A DNA stretch of 64,000 nucleotides, taken from the NCBI GenBank assembly GCA_023101885.1, contig JALPQD010000004.1, positions 13,537,688 through 13,601,687 of the forward strand, written 5' to 3'. The translations under genes and the position numbers were made by a program. Numbering within the stretch: the stretch's first letter is position 1; each line of letters starts with the position of its first letter. The notes under the pieces were generated by a model, which was given only the letters and a program-made list of their open reading frames with translations, was not told the DNA's origin and did not search any database. Positions 1 to 12,430 of this stretch are shown one piece after another. The stretch is from Typhlomys cinereus (lineage: Eukaryota > Chordata > Mammalia > Rodentia > Platacanthomyidae).

Positions 1-25
1 AACTTTATTTTCTTTTTACATGGCA

Positions 26-243
26 TTTATTTATTTGAGAGTGAGAGGGAACAGAAAGAGTGAGGAAAGAGAAAGGGAAAAAGATAAAGCACATGCATGC
101 ATGCCATGGCATATGAGTGGATGAAGGATGACAACCTTCCAAGGTCTGTTCTCTCCCTTCTCCATGTGAACTTCTAGGGATTCGACACAGGTCCCTAGGT
201 TTGGGAGTAGGTATCTTACTCACTGAGCTATCTCATCTGTCTC
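26..243 (-). mobile_element. B3-type SINE, antisense, old
   Basis: TTTATTTATTTGAGAGTGAG tail region, then CTCCCTTCTCCATGTGAACT, GGGATTCGACACAGGTC and CTCACTGAGCTATCTCATC, the antisense head of a tRNA-derived rodent SINE. Confidence 0.7.
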
Positions 244-299
244 TTGCATTTCTTAAATACCATTAAGAAGGTAGAAGGAAGAGAATTTTTCTTTCCTTA

Positions 300-415
300 T
301 CTTGTAAGCAAGACCTCACTCTATATATAGCCCAGGCTGCTCTGGAACTTGCTGTGTAGTGCACATTAGCCTCAAACTCAACCATCTTCCTGCCGCAGCT
401 TCTCAAGTGATGGGA
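300..415 (-). mobile_element. B1 SINE, antisense
   Basis: TATATAGCCCAGGCTGCTCT, GGAACTTGCTGTGTAG and CCTCAAACTCAACCATCTTC follow the antisense order of the 7SL-derived rodent B1 element. Diverged. Confidence 0.7.
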
Positions 416-1364
416 AAATAGTCACAAGCCTCAGCAACACTTCTTAAAACAGCAAGACATCTTACCCTCAGCTTCCTTTCATTAAAAAAATACAATTGTT
501 CTCATTTTTTCAACTGGAAATCCAGGTGAAATCTCTTACTGCTTCACTTACTCTACCTAGTTTGACCAACTATACTTTTGCTAGAAGTTGTATATAGTAG
601 CCCTCCCCACCCTAGAAGTGCCGTCTCTGACTTTTCTTTGGAGAATCATTCCTTATGGCTCTTATTCATTTCCACTTTTTCTTTCTTACTTCTTTTTCTG
701 TCTTACTACAAGACTGAAGAGAGTAAGTATTAGTCATTGTTCTGACACATAGATTAACTGAACAAAATCTTTCCAACTTATACATTTGCTTAACTTGTGA
801 GCAATTGTAGTAGTCATTTGATAGCTTAAGTGGTTTCAGGTACATTTATTCAACCACTAAAGTCATTTAAATAAATGTTCTTCTGTCATGAGCAAGGTAC
901 AATTTCATGTAGAGTGGAGATAGAATGATGAGTAAGACAGGGTCTCATGATGAAACAGGAGAGCTCAGAGGAAGGAGATAGTATTGTTGGCTGTAAAAAG
1001 AGTTATGGAATTAAAAAACAGGATGATGGCACAACGCAGATCACATAGCACTGAAAAATGACCTGTAGCTGGGAAGTAGCAAGGTCGAGGAACGTTATTA
1101 TGAAAATGTAAATCCAAATTGAAAAACCTGAAGTGACTGCCAAGACAACACCAAAATAGCAAGCTTCAGATCTGATATACTTGAGAGGTCACAGTAAAAA
1201 TAAAGCCACATGACAAAATTATTGCATAAAATTAAATCTAGGCTATCTGCACATGAAGGCTAAATGATTTTTGCGTTCAAATTTGAAGTCCATTCCCAAG
1301 ATGTTCCATAATGTATATGAGAATACTCTAAAATTAAAAAAAATCAGTCTGCAATACTACTGGT
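416..1364. other. Unique AT-rich intergenic DNA
   Basis: No coding potential, repeat family or RNA gene recognised. Open frames are short and without family resemblance. Confidence 0.5.
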
Positions 1365-1380
1365 CAGGAACATTTCATTT

Positions 1381-1442
1381 TTTTTAAAGAAGTCTTTTTT
1401 CATTATTTATTCAATTGTGCATGTATGTTGTGTGCGTGTGTG

Positions 1443-1478
<36 letters not shown>

Positions 1479-1579
1479 ACCACGGACGCCCGGCGTCTAT
1501 ACGTGGGGTCTAGGATCCAAACTCAGGACCTTCCGCCTGCAAGGTGGAGGCTTAACCCCTGAGCCACCTCTCCAGCCCC
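1381..1579 (-). mobile_element. tRNA-derived SINE, short form, young
   Basis: On the minus strand: GGGGCTGGAGAGGTGGCTCA, a B-box-like GAGTTTGGATCCTAG, then CCGTGGTTCTACACAC, a long CA tract and the tail CACAATTGAATAAATAATG. It is flanked by a perfect duplication, AGGAACATTTCATTT, at 1366-1380 and 1580-1594. Head and tail match the SINE at 38268, but the central part (about 80-90 bp, GCAGAAGTGG...GGAGGTGG) is absent. The perfect TSD and low divergence point to a recent insertion. Confidence 0.93.
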
Positions 1580-2922
1580 AGGAACATTTCATTTAAGGGT
1601 TCCTATACCTGTACTTGCAAAATCAGCAGTGTTAAATGAATAAGTGTGTAAATGACACAAGCCTACTATGGGACATGCAGCTTATTGCAATATAGAATTA
1701 TGAAGATTTTAGGACAGAATAATATAAATGGCATAAATCAGAACATATGGAGCCTTCTTATACAGATGATAATTCAAAATCCCATAAATAGTTTTGAAAA
1801 ATTTATCTTTTAAAATTTATCATATTCGTTTATTTTTTTCCCAATCAACAAGCTTAATAGGTACCCTGGTCCCCTCCCTCCCTCCGCCCCCCCCTAGTCC
1901 CCCTTGCACCCTTCCTCCCTCCCTTTTCCCCTTCCTTTCATCCCTCTCCCTCCCTTTCTCCCAGTGCCTCCCCCTGGAGGCTCCCTCCTATTCCCTGGAG
2001 CATCCTTTAGTGTGAATGTCAAACTTCCTTCTGAGTCCTCCACTCTAGTGAGGTGTAAGGACTCAGTGGCAATGCCCAGAGTCCTTTCTTGGGCTCCCTT
2101 TTAGTATAGGAACACTATTGCGACTGTTAATCCCTTGCCTCTAAGGATCCTAGTGCCTATGATCCATGTTAGACTTTGGGATGGGGTCATTGGCATGTCA
2201 GCCATTGTGCAGGTCATGCAAAGTCTGATTATGGCTACTGAGGCCCTAACTTGGGTGGAGTATTTTTCATATTGTCGCTCCTCCCCATCTTTAGGCTTTT
2301 ACAATTTTACCTCCCCCTCTCTTCCAAATTTCCCTGAGCTTTAGAATGGGGAGAGATTTGGCTGATTTAGTTCCAGGTGATTAATGAATGTAGGGTCTCT
2401 GATGTTATGAATTATGGTTTGTTGTTGTTTTCAGTTTTGCTCTTCTTGCACAGCCCTTGGTTACATCCTGATTGGTATTGGATGTCACCTCCCAACCAGA
2501 GATAAAAGGCTGTTTAAATGGAATCTTACTATAAGAGCAGATTCAAAGGTAGATGGAATAGGAGTAGGAGACAGCAGTGAAGGGGGTCAGTCTCCCATTT
2601 GCAGGATGGTTACCATCTATCTGCCTGACTCTATACCCTTCCCAAGTGGTGAGATCAAACCTTCTCAGATGCAAGTGACCAGGAAGGAAAGTGAGTGAGC
2701 TTAACTAGATGTCTCGCTACTTACTTGCAATACTTGGTGGTGACCTATTTTCTCTACTGTAGCATGATCCCCTCTCTCCTTATTTCTGGAGGGGCCCTTC
2801 TTCCCCTTCCCTCCTGTTTATAATCTTTGCAATTGTTGTAGGTATTACAGAGATTTATCTTTGAATATGTTACTAAGTGGGTTAGGTACTAGGATCTACC
2901 TATTAGGGAGTACATACGGCAC

Positions 2923-5900
2923 TTAATTTTCAGGGTCTGGGATTTTTTCTAATTCCATCCATTTCCCGGGAAATTTCATTAATTCATCATTTTTGATGGC
3001 TGAGTAGTATTCCATTGTATAAATGTACCACATTTTTCTTATCCACTTGTCTACTGTTGGGCATTTGGGTTGATTCCATGCCTTTGCTATTGTGAATAGT
3101 ACTGCAATGAACATGGTTGTGCTTGTGTCATTGAGGTGAATTTTTGCTTTATGGGGGACTATTCACAGAAGTGGAATAGCAGGGCCATATGGCATTTCAA
3201 TCTTGAGCTTTTTAAAAAAATCACCAGACTGATCACCAGAGTGGTTGTATAAGCCTGCATTCCCACCAGCAGTGTTGGAAAGTTCCCTTCTTTCCACATC
3301 TCCAGGATTTGGTGTTGTTTGTATTGTGGATTTTTGCCATCCTGACTGGGGTGAGATGATATCTCAGGGAGGTTTTGATTTGCATTTCCCTGATGACTAA
3401 GGATGTGGAGCATTTTTTAAGTTATTTGTTAGACATTTCAATTTCGTCCCTGGAAAAGTTTCTTTTGAGTTCACAAGCCCATTTTTTAATTGGGCCATTT
3501 ATTTCCTTGGTGTTTAGTTTTCTAAGTTCTTTGAGCACTTTGGATAATAGAGCTCTATGAAATATGTGGGTAGTGAAGATTTTCTTCCATTCTGAGAGTT
3601 GCCTTTTTGCTTGGTTTACAATCTCCTTATCTGAACAGAAACTCTTTAATATCATAAGATCCCATTAATTGAGTGTTGGTTCTAGTGATTGTGCTATTGG
3701 ATTTCTGTTTAGGAATTGTTGGCCTGGTAAAATCAGCTCCATGGAGTTCCCTACTCTTTCAACTAGGATTTTTATAGTCTCTGGCCTAATATTAAGGTTC
3801 TTGATCCATTTGGAATTAATTTTTGTACATGGTGATAAGTATGGGTCCAGTTTTAATCTTCTGCATGTGGACATCCAGTTTTGCCAGCACCATTTGTTGA
3901 AGATGCTGTTCTTTTTCCATTGGATTTTTTGGGCCCTTTTGCTCAAAGATCAAATGGTGTAGTTGTGTGGGCTTATATCTGGGTCTTCAACCTTTATCTA
4001 TTGATCTGTGTGTCTATCTTGGAGCCAGTACCAGGCTGTTTTTATTATTATGGATTTGTAGTATAGATTAAGGTTTGGTATGGTTATACCTCCAGCAGTG
4101 TTTTTGTTACTCAGGATTGTTTTTGCTATCCTGGTCTTTTGTGCTTCCATATGAATTTTGAGATTGTTTGGCCAATTTCTTTAAAGAATTGCTTTGGGAT
4201 TTTGATTGTTATAGCATTGAGTCTGTATATTGTTTTTGGTAGGATGGTCATTTTTATGATATTGATTCTGCCAATCCAGGAGCATGGGAGGTCTTTCCAC
4301 CTTCTGGTGTCTTCTGCAATATCTTTCTTTAGGGTTTTAAAGTTTTCATTATAGAGGTCTCTTACTTTCTTGGTTAGGTTTATAACAAGGTATTTCATTT
4401 TTTAGGGACTACAGTAAATGGGATTGTTTCTCTCAGGGCTTTTTCCCTTCTTTCATTCTGGGCATATAGGAAGGCCACTGATTTTTGTAATTTATTTTGT
4501 ATCCTGCCACTCTACTGAACTTCTCAATTAGTTCCAGGAGCTTCCTGGTGGAGTTTTTGGGATCCTTCAGGTATAAGATCATGTCATCTGCAAATAGGGA
4601 TAGCTTGACTTCTTCCTTGCCGGTTTGAATCCCTTTTATGCCCCTTTCTTGTCTTATGGCTTCAGCTAACACTTCAAGTACAATATTGAATAGAAGTGGT
4701 GAGAGTGGACAGCCTTGTCTAGTTTCTGATTGAAGTGGGAATGCTTCAAGTTTTTCGTCATTGAGTATAATCCTTGCAGTTGCCTTGTTGTATACAGCTT
4801 TTATTATATTGATAAAGGCTCCTTCCATTCCAACTGTCTCTAGGGTTTTGATCATAAAAGGCTGTTAGATCTTGTCAAAAGCTTTTTCTGCATCTATCGA
4901 GAGTATCATCTGGTCTTGGATTTTGGACTGGTTTATATGGTTTATTGATTTGCATATGTTGAACTAACCTTGCGTGCTTGGGATAAAGCCTAGTTGATCA
5001 CAGTGAATGATATTTTGGATATGGTTTTGAATCTGATTTGCTAAGATTTTGTTGAGCATCTTTGCACCTGTGTCCATTAAAGAGATTGGCCTATTGTTTT
5101 TTTTTTAAATGTATCTCTATTAGGTTTTGGGATTAATATTATATTAGCTTCATAGAAAGAATTTGGAGTGTTCCTTCCTTTGCAATTTGATGGAACAGTT
5201 TAAGGAGTGTTGGTATTAGTTGTTCCTTAAATATCTGGTAGAACTCTGTGCTGAATCCATCTGGTCCAGGACATTTTTTGGTGGGAAGCTTTGTGATTAC
5301 TTCATTGATTTCCTCATATATTATAGGGCTATTTAAATAATTCAAAACTTCCTGATTCAATTTATGTAAGTTGTACTTACTTAGGAATTCATCCATTTCT
5401 TTTGTATTATCAAATTTTAAATATGACCTTATAATTCTCTGAATTTCTTGGTTATCAGTAGTGACAACTCCATTTTCATTTCTAATTTTGTTAATTTGGT
5501 TTTCTCTCCCTTGTTTTTGGTTAATTTAGCTAGAGGTGTATCAATCTTATTGATATTTTTCAAAGAACCAGAGTTTTGACTGTTTGACTGGTTTGTATCA
5601 TTTCTCAAATTCTGTATCCTAATCTTAATTTCAAATATTTCTCTCCTGATTTTACTAATCTTCTGTCTTCTACTGCTTTTGGGATTAGGCTGCTCTTGTT
5701 TCTCTAAAGCTATAAGCTGCATTGTTAAGTTATTTATTTGTGATGTTTTTATTTTTTGATAAGCGTATTAAGGGCTATAACCTTACTTCTTAGGATGGCT
5801 TTCATTGTGTCCCAGGGATTTTGATATGTTGTATTTTCATTATCATTTGCTTCTAGGAAATCTTGAATTTCTTTTATGATTTTCTCCTGAACACAATTCT

Positions 5901-6665
5901 CATTCAGCATCATAGTGTTTAGTTTCCAGGAGTTAGTGTATTTTCTGCTGTTTGTTGTGTTGAGGATGTCAAGCTTTAGACCATGATGGTCTGATAGGGT
6001 ACAGGCTAGTATTTCAACTTTCCTGTATATGTGGAGATTTGTTCTGTGGCCCAATATGTGGTCTATTTTGGAGAAAGTTCCATGTGCTGCTGAGAAAAAT
6101 GTGTATTCTTTGGCGCATGGATGAAAAGTTCAATAGAGATCTGTAAGGTCCATTTCTTTCAGGGTTTGATTAAGTTCCAATGTTTCTCTGTTAAGTTTTT
6201 ACCTGTTGATCTATCCCACATTGAGAGGGTGGTATTGAAATCCCCAGGAATTATCATTTTGGGGTTGATTTCTTGCTTTAGATGCTGTAGCATTTGCATA
6301 ATGAATGTGGAGGGGCCTGTATTGGGTGCATATATGTTCAGTATTGTGAAGTCTTCCTGGTGAATTGTACCTGTGACTAAAATGTAGTATCTATCTGTGT
6401 CTCTTATGATTTTCTTTGGTTTGAAGTCCACTTTGTCTGAAAGCATAATGGCTACCCCTGCCTGGTTCCATTAGCTTGCATAATTTTTAACTAGTCTTTT
6501 ACTTTTAGAATGTGCCTATCTTTTGTGGTGAGATGAGTTTCCTGAAGGCAGCAGATGGATTGGTTGTGATTTCTAATCCAAGTTTGTAATCTGTGTCTTT
6601 TGATTGATGAGTTAATTTCATTGACATTTAGTGTTATAATGAAGAAATTACTTTTAATTCCGGAT
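2923..6665 (-). pseudogene. L1 ORF2 remnant (endonuclease/reverse transcriptase)
   Basis: Minus-strand ORF2 in many frames. Recognisable parts in order are the endonuclease region (6490-6660 and 6159-6446, with TGTIHQEDFTILNIYAPNTG), the domain preceding the RT, the reverse transcriptase (5139-5396 with [15 protein letters not shown], 4433-4855 with [11 protein letters not shown], the catalytic Asp pair) and the C-terminal region to 2923. The presumed start codon reads ATC instead of ATG at about 6663-6665. Multiple stops and frameshifts make it non-functional. Confidence 0.9.
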
Positions 6666-6689
6666 ACTTTTTCTGTTTAGTGGCTTTTC

Positions 6690-7459
6690 TTGCTTTTACT
6701 GTTTCCGTCGAAAAATCATTTGCTATTTTAATAGGTTTACCTTTAAAAGTGACTTGTTTTTTTTTTTTTTTCCCTTGAAACTCCCAGCACCTTTTCTTTG
6801 TCTTGTATGTGGAGTGTTTTGACTATTATTTGCTGTGCCGAGTTTCTATTTTGGTCATATCTGTATGAGGTGTGGAATGCCTCTTGTATTTGGATGGGCC
6901 TCTCTTTAGATGAGGAAAATTCTTTCTTATGATAATTTGAAAAATTTCCTCAGGTGTGGTATTTTGGGATTCTTGTTCTGGTATTCCATGAATGTGCATG
7001 TTAGTCTTCTACAAAGTGTCCCATAACTTGAATATTCCTCTCAAGTATCTTTTTGACTTTAACAACCTTTTCCATTGAGCTGGTTAATTCTTCCACTTTG
7101 TCTTCAAGATCTGATATTTTATTTTTTGCTTTATTAGTTCTGCTCTAAGACTCTTGTTGAGTTTTTGGTTGAAGATAACTTGTCTTGTAGTTCAATTTTA
7201 AACTCTGCTTGAGATTGTTTTAACTGCTCTATGCCTACTTTTGTTTCTCAATTGTTTTCCTCATCTTCTCCAAGTGTCTGTTGTGTTCCTGTTCAAAGTG
7301 ATTGATGTGGTTATTTAACTCCTCCCAGATTTCCTCTTTCATAGTATTGATCATAGTAAAGATCAGGCTTTGAAAATCATTATCTTGGGTATGGCTTTCT
7401 TGGCTATTTTCTGTTTGTTCGTTCTGGTTGGATTCTATCATTATCATTCTATCATTCAT
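6690..7459 (-). pseudogene. L1 ORF1 remnant (RNA-binding chaperone)
   Basis: Minus-strand ORF1 begins with a Met near 7459 and gives about 74 residues of the coiled-coil N-terminus (SQESHTQDNDFQS, then KEEIWEELNNHINHFEQEHN). It then breaks into other frames. RRM-region sequence is recognisable down to about 6700. Then the C-terminal domain is absent: the sequence jumps from the VKARK-equivalent directly to the start of ORF2. The family protein is a trimeric nucleic-acid chaperone that binds L1 RNA; this copy cannot make it. Confidence 0.8.
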
Positions 7460-8046
7460 ATCATTCTATCATTGGATTCTATCTTTCAGTGGGAGATTTG
7501 TTGTTTTGTTTTTGTTTCTCATGGATTTGTATTGTGACCTGGGCATTGTTGTTTTATCTCTTAAGACCTTCTTTTAGTTTCTGCGTGTTTTTGACTGAAC
7601 TGAATTAGTTGGTATTACTTAGTGTTTGCCTTGGAGTTGGGTATGCTTGTCTGGAATTGGTGTTATTTTCTAGATGAGGCTATTAGAATGTTAATACATC
7701 AATTAAGTCAAGTTTAGTAGACAGTGAGTGAAGATTAGTATGGTAGTGCACTTTTTCAGTTAAGTATCTTGGTGATATGTGAGGGTGAATGGTATATTCC
7801 CTGAAGTTGTATAAGTTTTGGAGTGGCTACATGGAAAAGTTAAACTACAGTGACTAATAATTGGAAGGGACAAGATGGTAAAAAGGGCTTACTTACCTTT
7901 GAGCTGGAATGTGAAGAATCTCTCCCATGTGATAGGTTAATTTTAGAGGACTTCAGATGTATGGGGTTTGTCCCCAAGAGCTTTCCTTGGGTTTTCTTTG
8001 AACTCTTCCGAGTTCAGAGGAACAGGGGGGTCCTCCCTGGACTGCG

Positions 8047-8383
8047 TCCAGGTGGAAAGTGCTGTGCGAGTTGTCACGCAGATCACCTGGGACTTGGGGC
8101 GCGGCCTAGAGACCTTCCCCTGCACCAGAGCTTGCTGGCTGCAGCTCTGGCTAGCTGGCGGGAAGAGCTGAGATGAGTGGTGATCTGGAGCCTGGGGCCT
8201 GGGGTGTGGTCTAGGGCCTTACCAGAGGAGTGAGTCCTGCATGGATGGAGTCCCAGGCGGAAAGGGTTGTGAGTCTAGTTGTTGTGTAGATCACCTAGGA
8301 CCTGGGGCGTGGCCTAGAGGCCTTCCCCTGGGCCAGAGCTGGCTGGCTGCAGCTCAAGCTGGGGGGTGGTACGAGTTGGGATC
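8047..8383 (-). repeat. L1 5' UTR promoter monomers (two copies)
   Basis: Two related GC-rich units lie about 203 bp apart. The first similar block is at 8047-8158 and the second at 8249-8362. Each contains a copy of (plus strand) GATCACCTGGGACTTGGGGC or a close variant, followed by a CCTTCCCCTG block and a CTGGCTGCAGCTC block. Tandem 5' monomers act as L1 promoters in murine rodents; that these do so is inferred from their position at the 5' end of a full-length element. Confidence 0.75.
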
Positions 8384-8398
8384 AAAAATTTATCTTTT

Positions 8399-10504
8399 TT
8401 GAGTATATCTGAGTATAGCATTTGATTGAAAGGGTTAAGGAAAACAAACCAAAATATATAATAGTTTATCAATGTACCTTTCTGAGTTTTAAAACTTCTA
8501 TTATTCCCATCTATTATTCCTTAGCAATTCAATGACATTTTAAAACATTAATAAAATGTTTACAGACTTCTGGGCCAACTGGTTTCTCATATACTTTTTT
8601 CTTTAGCAATGAATGCCTAAGTTAGATAGTCAACCATCTCTGTGTTACATGAAGGTCTGAGGACAGGTGTTTAAATTGTTTGGTTTTTTTTTTTTAATCA
8701 ATATGCTGAGACTTCAAATGGCTCACTTATTTACCAACAGATGTAACTATGTGGATGAGCAGCTTCTGCTCATTCACTTACCAGGACACAGCTGGCGAAC
8801 AGACTCTTACACAAACCTAGACATGAAATCTGTGTTAAGACCCACTGAAGCGGTGAGTCACACAACCTCTGTAGACTGATTGCCGCTAGAGCTCTTGACA
8901 TCTGCCACTGTGGAACCTTGAGCCAAACAGAAAGTAAGTTCAAATCAGTTTTTGCTACAAAAATTTGTCCTCAAAGTTAGTATATGAACCACTTAACAAG
9001 TGAACTTTTAAAACAAAATGTGATATTACTGAAATTGCCTTGAGCTCCTTTGTCCTTGAAAACTTTTAGCATGCTCTTCTCATTTTCATTTTTATTCTTT
9101 AAGCTTAGGATTCAAAAGAACAAAATGAATGGGATGGTTTCAGGTATCTTTAGATATCCCTACACTCATTCCATGCTACCATTGAAAAAAAAAGATGGAA
9201 TATAATGAAGTAGGTCTTATTTGACTCTCCTAATGTCAGACCAAGATTAGATTTGAGTCCAACCAGATTTGGTAAGTAGTAGGACATTTTGTTCACTTGA
9301 TTTATTCTTGAGCATGAGCCAAAGTCAAAATGTCTGGGTCTGAACTATTCAGATCCAAGACTAATTAATTACATACAGATGGCTGACTTTAGATAAGTCA
9401 TTTCCACTGGCTTTAGAAACTTAGTTAAAATGAGGTTGAAAATAAAATGCTACTGGAGAATTAATATGATAATGAATCAATATCATCTTATACAAAATAC
9501 ATGTGTCCCATTCTTTAGTTATTATTAGGATTGGAATCCCTTTGCTTTTTCTCCTATCTTCCCTTCTTCCTTTCTTCCCTCCTCTCTCTCTTCTTCTTTC
9601 CCTTTCTTTTCTTTCTCAGTGGAAATCAATATTTGGAAAGTAATTTATAAACAATGTTAATATCCAAATGAAGTAAGAGAAATGCTCTAAAATATCCTCA
9701 CATGATATTTTGAACCCAAATTCCTGCCACATCTGTTTGTGAAAACAAGAGCCATTCAAGGTAACAAAACCCAGAGCTTGGTCCTTTAGTCCTTCCCTAC
9801 TTCCATTAATAGCCTTCAAAAGTTATTTATCTAGTGCACCTTAGTCAGCACTTTCCACAGCCATATGGATCGATCAACTGTGTGCACACACATAAACATG
9901 TCATTCTTAATCCTTTTCTAGTTACTATGTAGGAAGTCAGAGATGAGTGAGATTAACAGAGTGAAAATGCCGGTTGTAATGATGCTCAATAAAGCTGTCA
10001 GGGTTTAAGTCATGGATTAGTAGTGTATCCTGACTCTGTAAATGAGATAAAATTTAAACCACGCATTAAACAATGCTAGTAGCCCCAGTAGAGCCTAGTG
10101 AATTGCAGTCTTGTCTGAAAAGTCTCTGAAGAAATATAACATGCCTCCGGTGTGTCTGTGGCTCCTATAAACTGAAAAAGGAATGGCAGACACTTTAGTT
10201 CTCTTGCGTCTAATGTCAAACACATTGTTAGCATAAGTTTTCATTCATAACAAAATTCACCTCAAAGAAAACACAATAATTGTTTAATTAAAATGGTTAT
10301 GTTCTGGCATAAAAATTGAATTTGTATTAGCTCTAGAACTGATTGCTGTGTTACTTAAAATGGCACACTGGGAACTGTTTTAAATGGCTCTGATTGGTAA
10401 AACAAAAGAAAACAGTGTGGTGAGCAGTTCTTGCTGGTTTCCCATCCTGTGAATTCTCCCACCATAACTAATGTCAAGCTGCCCTCCTGCTGTCACTAAA
10501 TGTG
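8399..10504. other. Unassigned intergenic DNA
   Basis: A CT-rich patch lies at 9540-9615. No repeat or exon could be identified. A 70-codon frame at 8667-8879 has no recognisable motif. Confidence 0.5.
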
Positions 10505-10515
10505 TATATGTGTAT

Positions 10516-10558
<43 letters not shown>

Positions 10559-10735
10559 TACACTTGTATCAGAGGGCACTTAGGTGAGATTGCCTGTGGA
10601 GTGCCAAGCCCGAGAGTGACATCAGAAATCATACTAGACTGCTTAGATCGCTGTATGTCTTTATTGCTTTGGTCTGGGGTTTCCCTAGGTTTTGCTTTCA
10701 AGGGTTGGATGTTATTTCTGCCTGATATTTTTTTT
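10505..10735 (-). mobile_element. tRNA-derived SINE, long form, head missing
   Basis: Antisense copy: (GT)n at 10516-10557 (the CA tail), then the central region reading GAGAGTGACATCAGAAATCATA and TGGTCTGGGGTTTCCCTAGG. The promoter-bearing head that should lie at its right end is absent and the L1 fragment at 10754 follows instead, so the L1 insertion or a deletion removed it. Confidence 0.7.
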
Positions 10736-10753
10736 TAAAAAACATTGGGATCT

Positions 10754-12430
10754 GAAGCTCCTGGAACTAATTGAGAAGTTCAACAGGGTGGCAGGATACA
10801 AAATAAATGTGCAAAAATCAGAGGCCTTCCTATATGCCCAGAATGAAAGAAGTGAAAAAGCCTTGAGAGAAACAATACCATTTATTATAGCCCCTAAAAA
10901 AATGAAATACCTTGGTATAAACCTAACTAAGGAGGTAAAAGACCTTTACAATGAAAACTTTAAAACCCTAAAGAAAGAAAGAGCAGAAGACACCAGAAGG
11001 TGGAAAGACCTCCCTTGTTCCTAGATTGGCAGAATCAACATCATGAAAATGACCATCCTACCAAAGGCAATATACAGATTCAATGCTATACCAATCAAAA
11101 TCCCAAAGCAATTCTTCAAAGAAGTTGACCAAACAATCTCAAAGTTCATATGGAGGCACAAAAGACCCAGGATAGCAAAAACAATCCTGAGTAACAAAAA
11201 CACTGCTGGAGGTATAACCATACCAAACCTTAGTCTATACTACAAATCCATAGTTGTAACGACAGCCTGGTACTGGCTCCAAAATAGCCACATAGATCAA
11301 TGGATAAGGATTGAAGACCCAGATATAAGCCCACAAAGTTACAGCCATTTGGTCTTTGACAAAGGGGCCCAAAGAATCCAATGGAAAAAGAACAGCATCT
11401 TCAACAAATGGTGCTGGCAAAACTGGATCTCCAAGTGCAGAAGATTAAAGCTGGACCCGTACTTGTCACCATGTACAAGACTTAATTCCAAATGGATCAA
11501 GGACCTCATTAAGGCCAGAGACTATAAAAACCATAGTTGAAAGGATAGGGAACTCCCTCGAGCTGATTGGGCTAGGCCAACAGTTCCTAAACAGACATCC
11601 AATGGCACAGTCACTGCTACCAACTCTCAACAGTTGGGATCTTGTGAAATTAAAGAGCTTCTGTTCAGATAAAGAGATTGTAACACAAGCTCAAAGGCAA
11701 CCCACAGAATGGGAGAAAATCTTCACTAACCACATATCTGATAGAGCTCTATTGTCCAGAGTGCACAAAGAACTTAGAAAACTAAACACCAAGGAAACCA
11801 ATGGCCCAATTAAAAAATGGGCCTTAGAACTTAAAAGAAACTTTACCAGGGATGAAATTAAAATGTCTAACAAATATCTTAAAAAATGCTCCACTTCTTT
11901 AGCCATCAGGGAAATGCAAATCAAAACTTTCCTGAGATATCATCTCACCCCGGTCAGGATGGCAAAAATCCACAATATTAACAACGACAAATGCTGGAGA
12001 GGAATGTGGAGAGAGGGGAACTCTCCTACATTGCTGGTGGGAATGCAGGCTCATACAGCCACTCTGGCGAGCCGTCTGGAGATTCTTAAAGAAATTAAAG
12101 ATTGAAATGCCATATGACCCTGCTATTCCACTTTTGGGAATAACCCCCCATACAGCAGAGGTTCACCTTGATAGCACAAGCACGACCATGTTCATTGCAG
12201 CACTGTTTACAATAGCAAAGTCATGGAATCAGCCCAAATGTCCAACAGTTGATGAGTGGATAAGGAAACAGTGGTACATCTATACAATGGAGTACTACTC
12301 AGCCATCAAAAATGATGAATTACTGGAATTTGCCGGGAAATGGATGTCATTAGAAACAATTATATTAAGTGAAGTATCCCAGACCCAGAAAATTAAGTGC
12401 CGTATGTACTCCCTAATAGGTGGCTCCTAG
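10754..12430 (+). pseudogene. L1 ORF2 C-terminal part, broken
   Basis: Covers the thumb and C-terminal domain of L1 ORF2, with open stretches to 11024, at 11043-11540, at 11602-12105 and at 12107-12430. The last stretches carry the family's terminal sequence MEYYSAIKNDELLEFAGKW. The Cys/His region near 12000 (CWRG..., then LHCWW) is present but shifted by one frame. Non-functional. Confidence 0.85.

Larger units (their letters stand above)
1812..8383 (-). mobile_element. LINE-1, near full length, minus strand
   Basis: 6.57-kb L1 flanked by a perfect 15-bp target-site duplication, AAAAATTTATCTTTT, at 1797-1811 and 8384-8398. Read on the minus strand it has a two-monomer 5' UTR (about 7950-8383), a leader with an AAGGTAAGTAA splice-donor-like site near 7890, ORF1 remains, ORF2 remains with endonuclease and reverse-transcriptase motifs, a 3' UTR containing a G-rich (C-rich on plus) tract, and an A-rich tail at 1812-1837. 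Frames carry many stops and shifts. Compared with the copy at 49948-56560, about 280 bp covering the ORF1 C-terminus and the ORF1/ORF2 spacer is missing, so the copy is inactive. The intact TSD marks both insertion boundaries. Confidence 0.95.

Noticed and set aside
3375..4354. Plus-strand frames inside the minus-strand L1
   Set aside because: Antisense shadows of ORF2; the same antisense frames recur in every L1 copy here.
8667..8879. 70-codon frame
   Set aside because: No motif, and its Met follows a T-run; likely chance.
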